Assembly (NCBI GenBank): GCA_035222895.1
Contig: JAVYIG010000869.1
Location: forward strand, 1-64,000
Source: Strongylocentrotus droebachiensis
Taxonomy: Eukaryota > Echinodermata > Echinoidea > Camarodonta > Strongylocentrotidae
Direction of reading: 5' to 3'
Length of the DNA stretch: 64,000 nt
The position numbers were made by a program, and so were the translations under genes. The notes under the pieces are model-generated. The model did not search any database. It saw only the letters and a program-made list of their open reading frames with translations, and had not been told where the DNA came from. Positions 1-8,684 of the stretch are shown here, in pieces (position 1 is the first letter of the stretch; each line of letters starts with the position of its first letter).

Positions 1-1017
1 GGGCACTCCTTCGTCAAATTCGTCTTCAAACATATTTGTTGTATAAATCATTGCAGAAGGACATCCTCTTTCACATCATTATATAATTTAACTGAAATTT
101 TGCTATAAAATATTAAGACAATTTTGGGCTCCCAACGTGTGTATTGGGTTTTTACAGACGTGTATCAATCAGATATGATTATTTACGTCTGGGGACCGAC
201 CTTTAAACGTCACCATCCGAAAGACGTGACTCAGTTTCGAACCTGCGTCCTCTGCTGAATCAGTTTGTAACTTCCACTTTTAGCTGGATTACAGGCGCAC
301 GCCACAACACTTTAGAGGGGCTGTATTTATAGTGCGTGCATTGCATACATTCAGAAACATAAGGGAAAGCTCAATTTGATACGCTGACCGTTTTAAACGT
401 AGTATAAATTTAAACATCTTTGGTTCTAACCAACCACATGGCCACATGATTGTTTCACGGTGAAAGAATAATGTATGTGAAAATGTCAGGTGTTTAAGGC
501 CCCTCTAAAGTTTTGGGCCCCACAAATTTCATGGCAAAACATTGATCTACATTTGCAACTCTCCACCCAGGTGTTAATTAATGGGTACCCGGTAAGATGC
601 GAAAGCTAATGTGCTTAGATTAGCAAGTGTGCGCTTGAAGAAAAAAAATACGCCTGGCTGGAATGCTCCCAAGGGAGTGAAGAATGTGCATACATTGTGT
701 GCGGGTAAGCCTGAATCCATTGAACCGGGTAATTATATGATTGCAGGGCCATTTATGCATCAATTTAAAAAAAAATCACATCTGAAGGGGCACATCCCCC
801 CTCAGACACCCCCTCCCCTTGCGTTCTTGTTCCTGTTAATTGAACTTACGACTGTTTTCTTTTTAATTTGGCCAAAATTATGCACCAAATCGAGCAATTT
901 ATGCATCAATTGAAAACAAAAATTAAACTCTGAGGGGGGTACATCCCTCTCAGACACCCCCTCCTTCATTGCACGTCCATTCGCCCCCCCCCCCCCCACC
1001 CAACAAAATAACCTGGC
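1..1017. other. intergenic sequence with SINE and TE scraps
   Basis: No gene is supported here. A SINE-type tail motif lies at about 560-606 (CCCAGGTG, then GGGTACCCGGTAAGATGCG), which recurs in SINEs further along the window. A segment of about 65 bp at 752-814 (starts ATTTATGCATCAATT, ends CAGACACCCCCTCC) is repeated in direct orientation at 898-965 with divergence, so this is probably the remnant of an older repeat. Open frames across this part lack any domain. Confidence 0.5.
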
Positions 1018-1018
1018 G

Positions 1019-1222
1019 CTTAAGTGTAACCTGCTGCTAAAGGGTAACCTGCTGCTAAAGTGTAATCTGCTGCTAAAGTGTAACCTGCTGCTAAAGTGTA
1101 ACCTGCTGCTTAAGTGTAACCTGCTGCTAAAGTGTAACCTGTTGCTAAAGTGTAACCTGCTGTTTAAGTGTAACCTGCTGCTATGAAGTGTAACCTGATG
1201 TTAAAGTGTAACCTGCTGCCAT
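1019..1222 (+). repeat. 18-bp minisatellite, about 11 copies
   Basis: Tandem copies of AAGTGTAACCTGCTGCTA run head to tail with point variants (GGGTAAC, TAATCTG, CTGTTGC) and one copy lengthened by 2 bp. The array ends at CTGCTGCCATGG. Partial copies in inverted orientation sit at about 1739-1780 (CAGGTTACACTTTAGC and CACTTTAGCAGC), immediately outside the inverted Penelope fragment, so the array and its inverted partner bracket about 520 bp. Confidence 0.9.
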
Positions 1223-1229
1223 GGGCGGC

Positions 1230-1400
1230 GCCACAGGGGGGCGGGGGGGGGGGACAGGGGAGCACCTGTAATTTTTTTATTATTCATTTTCTCTAAAGCA
1301 GAAGTGTTTTAGGGGCAAATTTGTTGTTGCTTATAATACATCCACAGGGGTATCCAAGTTTAAGTAAAAACAGACCAATATTGATGATAACAATTGGGAA
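1230..1400 (-). mobile_element. diverged partial copy of the TTAA MITE at 3337-3836
   Basis: Read on the minus strand this stretch aligns with about 3400-3510. Shared words in the same order are CCTGTGGATGTATTA, AAGCA, CCCCTA, ACACTTCTGCTTT, GAGAAAA and GGTGCTCCC. The terminal repeats are not visible, so it is a truncated relative. It is followed towards 1738 by sequence without recognisable content. Confidence 0.6.
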
Positions 1401-1788
1401 AAACTGATCTGATCGACTCCTTACAAAGATAAGGAGCATGCAGGCACCAAAATAGCAATATGTTAGATTTCATATTGAAAACGGTATTAATACTATTTCC
1501 ATGAAATGTAGAAAGACTATTTATAACTGGATGAGCAGATGAGTAACTGTGATGTAGATGCTGGACATAGTGTGGTAACGCATGACGGTCAGTCTCTAGA
1601 TCTCATCACGCGTGCGCCTGGCCTCAGTTCAGCTAGCTAGCTCCAGACTTACACGAACAACGAACGCGCGCCGGCATCACGACCGCTACGGCCGCGAGCC
1701 CGTTCGCTGAAGTGAACTACTTTTTCAAAAACTTAGGCGGCAGGTTACACTTTAGCGGAGTTTTCACTTTAGCAGCTTAACACCAACA

Positions 1789-2325
1789 GACGTCCCTCTT
1801 ATGCTCAGTGATTCTTTCTTTTATCGGACGGGCAGTTTCACCGATGTAGGATCTATCACATCCTTTACAAGGGATGTTGTACACAATGCCGTCCCGTCTA
1901 TGTGGAGGAATTGGATCCTTGGGGCGTGTAAGTTGTTGACGTAGGGTGGTATCTGATCTGAAAACCGTTCGAATGCCATGGCTCTCTAGGCGGCGCTTGA
2001 GTTGTTGGGAGACCCCATCAATGTACGGCAAGACTGTAAAAGTCTTGTATACCTTCTGATCCCTGGGTTCCGACGATCTATTCTTGGTATTGTGTATAAA
2101 ACGGCGTGGGTAACCGTTGAGACTCAGGGCACTGCGAACACGGGTCCGTTCTGTGCATGGCTGTTGTGGACTTGTCACAATGCGTGAAGCTCTGTCAAAT
2201 AGACATTTCACTAGACCTCTCTTCACCGATATGGGATGGTGAGAGTCAAACGCTATGTACTGGTCTGTGTGGGTAGGCTTCCTATAGACTGAGGTGGAGA
2301 GCCTATGGTTGTCGTGTCTATGAAA
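1789..2325 (-). pseudogene. Penelope-like element: RT thumb and first half of GIY-YIG endonuclease, inverted block
   Basis: Translated on the minus strand, this reads from the end of a Penelope-type reverse transcriptase (LSTSVYRKPTHTDQY, then a basic linker) through VLPYIDGVSQQLKRRL and IRTVFRSDTTLRQQL into the start of a GIY-YIG endonuclease (VYNIPCKGCDRSYIGETARP, then KERITEHKRD). These motifs in this order are diagnostic of Penelope-like retroelements, in which GIY-YIG follows the RT. The frame breaks exactly after EHKRDV at about 1789. The missing continuation is not to the left; it lies on the opposite strand from 2329. The RT catalytic core is absent, so the copy is 5' truncated and dead. 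Confidence 0.85.
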
Positions 2326-2328
2326 TGA

Positions 2329-2621
2329 ACGTCAGACTCCGTCGAACTGACAACTCAGCCGTAGCCGAACATGCTTGGGACAACCAGCATCAACCAGACT
2401 GGGACGGGGTTCAGTGCCTTTCCCAGGAACGGCATTGGTATACACGGAGGGTAAAAGAAGCTATCAATATCCGTCTCAATCCTAATAATTTCAACAGAGA
2501 CAACGGGATCGATATCCCCGAATTTTGGATGCGGACGATACGCCGCCATGACACTCGCCGTCCTGCCAGCCAACAACGGTCGATTCCATTCAGCAGACGG
2601 CCCGAGCCAGCGGCCCGTTGA
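2329..2621 (+). pseudogene. Penelope-like element: second half of GIY-YIG endonuclease
   Basis: The plus strand carries RLRRTDNSAVAEHAW and DWDGVQCLSQERHWYTRRVK, then EAINIRLNPNNFNRDNGIDI and PEFW, ending with a stop at 2619-2621. This is the C-terminal half of a Penelope GIY-YIG domain, including the conserved SAVAEH helix and the EAINI(R/K) segment. It begins at the residue where the inverted block at 1789-2325 stops. The element therefore continues without loss of coding sequence but with its 5' part flipped. Both blocks share ACGTC at the breakpoint. Confidence 0.85.
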
Positions 2622-2629
2622 TTGGTCGA

Positions 2630-2805
2630 GTACCGTATGCGTCGGCCAATAGGCCTGGTGCATCAGCCGAACCAGCGGCCGAACCAGCGGCCTTTGTGAT
2701 TGGTCGATCACCGTGTGCGTCGACCAATAGGCATTGGGCGTTATTGTTCCAATTATCGATCGAATTTTAGACCGCTTTACGGTCCTCCCGTAAAGTATAA
2801 AAGAC
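2630..2805 (+). promoter_or_regulatory. Penelope terminal-region promoter: paired CCAAT palindromes and TATA box
   Basis: Two related blocks (2630-2652 and 2698-2730) each begin ATTGGTCGA and end (G/A)CCAATAGG, forming imperfect palindromes that present a CCAAT box on both strands. A TATAAAA box stands at 2796-2802. The order CCAAT, CCAAT, TATA followed by a hammerhead fold fits the terminal repeat (pLTR) of a Penelope-like element, which is known to hold promoter and ribozyme. Activity is inferred only. Confidence 0.6.
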
Positions 2806-2825
2806 CCTTGCTTACAACAGTTTTT

Positions 2826-2868
2826 ATCACCTGACGAAGTATCGCAGTCGCATACGAAACGTCGTGAT
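2826..2868 (+). ncRNA. hammerhead ribozyme of a Penelope-like element
   Basis: The sequence satisfies the hammerhead core. Stem I is ATCAC (2826-2830) paired with GTGAT (2864-2868). The conserved CTGACGA (2831-2837) follows. Stem II is GTAT (2839-2842) paired with ATAC (2851-2854). GAA is at 2856-2858, and stem III consists of A-C and G-T joined directly in ACGT (2859-2862). The cleavage-site C is at 2863. The self-complementary ACGT leaves no loop for an intramolecular stem III, so two copies would have to pair, as reported for minimal hammerheads in Penelope-like elements. Cleavage is predicted between 2863 and 2864. It lies 24-30 nt after the TATA box. Confidence 0.8.
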
Positions 2869-3336
2869 CTTTTAGATTCCTTATTGACCACATTGCGAGA
2901 CAAACGAATATCACTAGCGATATTATTTTCGATATCTTTCTTTTTATTTATCTTCCCCTGTTTGAACTCTCCCACATTAAGAAATGACAGGTTTAATTAA
3001 TTAGTATGCCTATAAGCAATGAAACAGCAGCACTTTGTCTTTTAATCGTGCACAACAATGATAAATGTTGCATCATAATTATCAAACACGAAATATATTA
3101 TTAAGTTTTGGTATTTCTTTTAATTCCACTCGATGCTAGCTAGTCAAATCGAACTCTTTTTGCCGATTAAAACCTTTTTGAGGTCAAAACCAACAATCAT
3201 ACGAAAGTCTGATGCAACAACATACGTGAGTTATCGTGGCCATTTTCTAGACTGTGTTATTAGTTAATTTACTGACCCGTAACAGTCACAGTTAATTGAT
3301 TTCAAACGTAAAGGAACTTTATTTACTTCAATTTAA
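2869..3336. other. Penelope flank and unassigned AT-rich sequence
   Basis: The 3' limit of the Penelope element is not clear; it probably ends near 2900-2985. Sequence up to the MITE at 3337 shows no coding potential or repeat that I recognise. Confidence 0.4.
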
Positions 3337-3836
3337 AGGTAATACAAAGTTTTGGGAAATTTTGAAAATAGGGTGGATAGTGATTCATACAATTTTGATA
3401 TATTTGGATGCTCCTGTGGATGTATTAAAAGCACAAAAATAATTATCCCCTACAACACTTCTGCTTTCGAGAAAAATTGAATATAAAAATGTACCGGTGC
3501 TCCCGGTAAATTCTGATAAATTTCAAATAGCGCCTGCGGCCGTACAATGGTAGCTGTGACCATGAAAATTTCAGAATATGTAGTTGTGATATATAATTTC
3601 CAAACGGGAATAGCTAATCGGTCGATTTTAGTCGAGAAACATCATTTCATAGCTTAATTAATATCTTGACCTTGAGAGGGAGCTATACAACATAAAGAGT
3701 TATTATTTACAATTTCATAACTTTAGACTCGATTTCAACCGCGACAACGATCACTGAATATTGTAGAATCGCATATGCTTCCAATATGTTCATTTGAACC
3801 AAATTCATGACCCCATACCAAAACTTTGTATTACCT
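3337..3836. mobile_element. 500-bp MITE with 19-bp TIRs and TTAA target duplication
   Basis: The left end AGGTAATACAAAGTTTTGG (3337-3355) is the exact reverse complement of the right end CCAAAACTTTGTATTACCT (3818-3836). Each end is abutted by TTAA (3333-3336 and 3837-3840). TTAA duplication is the signature of piggyBac and Kolobok transposases. No transposase frame lies inside, so this is a non-autonomous element. Confidence 0.85.
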
Positions 3837-4076
3837 TTAATGGTACGGTACAAGGATGAATATAATGAAAAGGGTATGATGATCAAGTCATGTAAAGAAC
3901 GCTAATAGCCAGAGGTATGTCTATTCAAACTACTCTTATCAAATTTACCTGGAGATTAAGAATCGTGACTTGGCATATTGGAAAGTTTGATTTGATAACA
4001 AACAAAATTATGCACTGCAAATATTTTGTCTTGGGTAGGTTTAAGCCAAAAACTCATATAAATATAAAGTTTGACC

Positions 4077-4097
4077 TGCTCTCTCTCTCTCTCTCTA

Positions 4098-4182
<85 letters not shown>

Positions 4183-4212
4183 TGCTATCTCTCTCCCGCT
4201 CTCTCTTTCTCC

Positions 4213-4248
<36 letters not shown>

Positions 4249-4262
4249 ATATATATATATAT
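4077..4262 (+). repeat. (CT)n microsatellite followed by (TA)n
   Basis: Nearly pure CT dinucleotides, interrupted by two TATTTTCCT blocks about 50 bp apart, then TCCTATATATATATATATAT. Open frames over it encode only Ser-Leu repeats and are artefacts. Confidence 0.95.
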
Positions 4263-4739
4263 ATTGTGTATATGTATATGCTGGAAAATGGAATTGAAAT
4301 TTAATTATCCAATCGTATTATGTTCTCTTAGATTTCCTCTCAACTTTTCTTTTTCCCTCCTGTCTCATTTTCTATAGATCTCCGTTTGCTCCCATGTTTT
4401 CACAAAAGTTCGGTTTCTATTTTCGTTTCTTTCTTTCTGTGTTTTCATGCCGAATCGAGGAAAACAAAGTATCAGTTTATCATAATACCATGTCGGCTGT
4501 GTATTGTGCAAAAAGTCACATTTTCCACACCACCTTACTTACAGCCTATACATTTTACTTGAGCGGGATTTCAAGCAATACTCCGTGTTTGCCGGATCGA
4601 GTTACGCCACGAAAATACCTAGTATATTGTGATCAAAATGATCCTTTATTTTGAAAAGAACGTGAAAGAGAAAGTAAAGGTTAAGAGATTGTGACGTCAT
4701 GTATGATTCACCTGCCAGCTGTCAAGGTTATCATGTGAT

Positions 4740-4752
4740 TGACCTTTGACCT
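4740..4752 (-). promoter_or_regulatory. perfect DR1 nuclear-receptor motif
   Basis: The minus strand reads AGGTCAAAGGTCA, two AGGTCA half-sites separated by one base. This is the consensus for HNF4 and RXR heterodimers. It stands 3.7 kb upstream of the start codon of the Reeler/EGF gene. Use as an enhancer site is not shown. Confidence 0.4.
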
Positions 4753-5700
4753 TTGGGGGAATTTATCAATGTCAATTGGGGGGTGGAACCAGGTGGAACT
4801 ATGCAATCTGTCATCGATGAATACAATCATAGGTTATCCAAGGTGAAATATTCGTAGAAAGTATTACACCTGCCCTCTATTGGACCACGACCAGGGTGGT
4901 TATATCACTCTACCAAAGGATTCCATAATAATGACTGAAATGATTTAATACCTCATTAAATCACTGGGTAACATTAAACCATAGTCATTATGGTTGTATG
5001 AGTCATAGCATCAAACTGCAAACCGGTCGACGTTTCAAACTCATATTAATAGCAAAAAGTCGGTTCATGTTTGCTTAAACAAGTTGAAGTGTTTGATGTA
5101 CTCTTTCACTTTCACTCTCTCACTAGTCAAATAAAGATGAATTCATTTGTTTGAAATTCACTTCATGATGTCAATACTCACTTCAAAATCATTGATATGC
5201 ACTTCATACCATGGCATTGATAACATACGGCATACCATGCATCTATTTTAAATTGTGAAAATTCGGAACTTTCATCAAATTGATTGTCGAAAATTCCCAT
5301 TTGTTTTTGTATTTCTTTATGTTATACGGACGTTTTGATAAAGTATGTAGACCAAGACAAGGACAATTCCACTCAATGTATGTTTATCATTTTCATCATG
5401 CCGCCTTAGGCTTAACTTTGTGATTTTAATGCAAACATCTGACGAAGAAAAAAAAGTTTTGCCTTAAAGAAGGTAAGCCACATTCAACAGAGGTTGGCAC
5501 ATTAAATGGTTTTACTAAGAAGTAGTTGTGCAACAAATGAACGCAGTGGTGGTCAGAGACTATACCAGGAACAGTCACATGACAATTGTCTGGAAATTAT
5601 CATCAGTTCAGAGAGAGGAAGAGGTTATTAAATTGAAACCACAATTTAAACCATAATTCCATTATAGGCTTTAACTAGAACATGACATGATCTTTACTGT

Positions 5701-5780
5701 TTGAATATGCTAATTGACAACGAACTTTGCATTTAGCCGTTTGAATATGCTAATTGACAACGAACTTTGCATTTAGCCGT
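5701..5780 (+). repeat. perfect 40-bp tandem duplication
   Basis: A 40-bp unit starting TTGAATATGCTAATTGACAA occurs twice back to back without a mismatch, and a third partial copy begins at 5781 (TTGAAT). Identity implies a recent event. Confidence 0.95.
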
Positions 5781-5942
5781 TTGAATTTTGCCGAAACGTG
5801 TACAAGTACCTAACATATATATATAAAAGAAATTGTATATTTTGAAAGCGATTCCGTTTACTTGTATAAACAGCCACCTTTCATATGGGGAGTGGGATAA
5901 GAGAACGAGAGGTGAGAGATGGGTAATGGGGAGGGAAGGGGA

Positions 5943-6005
5943 CATGAGAAAGAGAGAAAGAGAGAGAGAGAGAGAGAGAGGGGGGAGAAGGGGGGGGGGA
6001 GAGGG
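5943..6005 (+). repeat. (GA)n and G-rich tract
   Basis: AGAGAGAAAGAGAGAG passes into runs of G with AGA interruptions. Minus-strand frames through it are Ser-Leu artefacts. Confidence 0.9.
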
Positions 6006-8461
6006 ATAGAGGGTAAAGTTAGTTGTTTTAATTGACCTATTGGATGCATTTAGTTCTTCTTTCGTGTCCATCATCTGTGCTCAAATGTTCTGCCAGGCTT
6101 TTTCACACTGAAGAGCCTTCCCATTTTCTGCCACTATAGGTCTTCCAGGCAGCATCTGTCATCTAGGAGTGGGCATTTTAATAAATGTGACATAGATTGC
6201 ATTTAGTTCATAATGCATTTAGCTCATAATGTCAAACCCGACTATCGGGCGAAATTACCTTTTCAACTGCGATTTAGGTATATTACGACTACATAGTTAA
6301 TTCACCTCTACCAAAGACACGCAATTTTGAAAAACTTCTCGGCCCTTACCCCAACATTGATTCATTGCATAATGTCACCAAGATACACTGTCATTGGGGG
6401 TACACAATAGAATGAATTGGTGATGTCATTGGAGACACAAAGATCCTTTTCACAAGTGCGAAGTCAGAATAAGAAAGGAAAACAATTAAATTGTGTTGTC
6501 CACAAAAGAATTGTTTTGTCGTCCTTGTGTCATTAATGCGGGTGGACTGAAAAATACCACGGACTTTTTTCTCCTTTTTCTTACAATACTTGAATGTACA
6601 TTGCTCTTCTCGAAATAGAGAGATCGTTGTACCTATATTACGCGGAAACTGGTCATGAGATACAGTAGTAATTAACTTTGAAGTTAAGCCTTAGACATTT
6701 TGGCGTACAGACATAAATAGTTTTGTATATTTCGTTTCACTTTACATTCAGACTTTTATTCTATTGCCCAAGGTTATTTTTTCCACAAGAAGTCAATTTT
6801 AAAGATTGATGAAATCCAAACTTCAGTTGGAGAGATTAAGGAACAACGATACGTAGCGAAAAGAAAGTTAAGTAGAAGTTGATATGAAACAGCTGAACCA
6901 ATCTCTCTTTCTATAGTTGATTTCATACGTTGTACAATATTTCAGAAGTTGATTCAATATATTGATTATTTGATCATCGTTCGTTGTTTAAAGGGAACAA
7001 GCAGTTAACTAAAACAAATCTAATCACATACATCCTCCCAGTAAAAACTATCTCTTTACTTTTCTATAAATTCCAATATGGTATACCCTCTTTCAATTTC
7101 ACTTTTTTCTTTCTTCAAATCGTATTTACGAAATGACAGACACGACAAGAACAAAAATGTTCGTTAGGAAAAGTAGGATTATTCGATTTTGAAGATTTCA
7201 TGTCTGCTTGAATGATTTCGCGGTGAAACTCATGCGCAGGCTCTGTTGTTTAAAACCAGTAACCTATAAATCATCACATACCAAGTATCTTGATCTGACC
7301 AAACGACACGGACTATATGTTCCAAGGTACTGTATAAAGACGTGTTATACATCGATCGATTTTGTTTTCCCCCATGTTCTAGCGACCAGCGACTACCATG
7401 TTTATTGATGCTCATGACCTTCACAAAAAACGATTAGCATAATCCTTTTACAAGCGTATTATCATGAAAACCAATACGAGCAGCCGATCAACAAATTGAT
7501 TTTCAGTTCATAGAATGGTTTATTAATCAATTAATTTGAATAACTTTGGAGAATAAACATGCATACAGTTAGTGAGTCTTCGAAAATAAAACCGCTTCTC
7601 CTGTTCAGTATTTCTATTATCCCCATAAGTCGATGGAATTAATTAAATCTTTAAGTTGCCCATTAAGATGAGTGTACAGTTTCCTCTTTTAGACTTTTCT
7701 CTGTAACTTCCCCCGTAAACCCTTCTCTCTTTTCTCATCGTGAAGGAGAGTAATCTACATTGATTGTTGTCAAAAGTGACGTCATGAGATGAGAAAACAC
7801 GGAATAATTTGCTAACCCCATCCCACCCTAAAGACCCCCTTTAATCTGGGTATTCATGTACCGGGCGTTGCTTCTCACCGAAGAATAGAAGGTTGGTCTG
7901 AAAAAGCATTGTTATTCATTGGCCGAACAAATACAAAAGAAGCAGTATGACGGTTGACTACAAATCGTCCCTACATGCTGTGCATTCATTCGAAACCGTT
8001 TCCTTTTATGCATCCAAAGGCTTGAAGATCTAGAGAACGGGTATACGTTGATGTAATAACAAACGCTGTAAAACGGACAGAACACAACTACAGGTTGCTC
8101 TATTGGAGGAAAGAAAATAAGGTTTAAAACTCATATTTCCTACTTTTAACGCAGACGTGAATATGGAAAGCATTTGAGAAAGGATATGCGTGAACTGTGA
8201 TCATTTGGCGGGGAAACAAAACGCCAATTATTGGAGAAGACCATTTGTTATTATGCGAAGCATTAGTCATCCGCCGACCACACCTAACTCTATGTAGAAA
8301 CCTGTAACACTACATCGCCTTGTGTACACACACTCGGACACACACTCGCATTCTCTTCGCTCGTTCATTTCTCATCGTGCTGTCTCAGGAGCAACAAGCC
8401 AAGAACCGTTTTCGCGGAGGCACATTTTTTTCAAGGAATATTGGCTCTATTTCATTTCAAC

Positions 8462-8684
8462 ATGATGGAATATCATAAATCTATATCGGCTTTGAGGACT
8501 TTCATCATTGCCTTTGTTTGTATTGCCTTATCTGTGAAAGAAACCCAGTCATATTCTACTGGAGCACCTCTAGACGCCTGTACCTCTTTAACACCGGGGC
8601 ATGGATACACCCCTCAAACTTCTACCAGTCCTTTTACGATTACCCCTCAGTTTCGGAATTACGGACCGAGTACTCAAATGCAAG
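8462..8684 (+). CDS. exon 1: signal peptide and start of Reeler domain
   Basis: Encodes residues 1-74. A hydrophobic core (FIIAFVCIALSV, residues 14-25) is followed by a likely cleavage near QS-YS at residue 30. GAPLDAC, LTPGHGYTPQT and SPFTI are typical of the first strands of Reeler domains, as in ferric-chelate reductase 1 and reelin. The donor is CAAG|GTGAGT, phase 1. Confidence 0.85.

Larger units (their letters stand above)
3841..8461. other. upstream intergenic region of the Reeler/EGF gene
   Basis: About 4.6 kb without a supported gene. Contents recognised are CT/TA microsatellites (4077-4262), a DR1 motif (4740-4752), a 40-bp tandem duplication (5701-5780), a GA tract (5943-6005), and otherwise AT-rich unique-looking sequence. 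The last 200 bp before the start codon become less AT-rich and contain CA-rich stretches (8325-8350) but no clear TATA box, so the transcription start is not placed. Confidence 0.5.

Noticed and set aside
2355..2975. 206-codon minus-strand frame
   Set aside because: It runs antisense to the GIY-YIG half and the promoter/ribozyme region, so it is a shadow frame.
3917..4304. Ser/Leu-rich frames over CT microsatellites (also 5858-6074, 15956-16282, 37459-37982, 41054-41338)
   Set aside because: Low-complexity translation of dinucleotide repeats.
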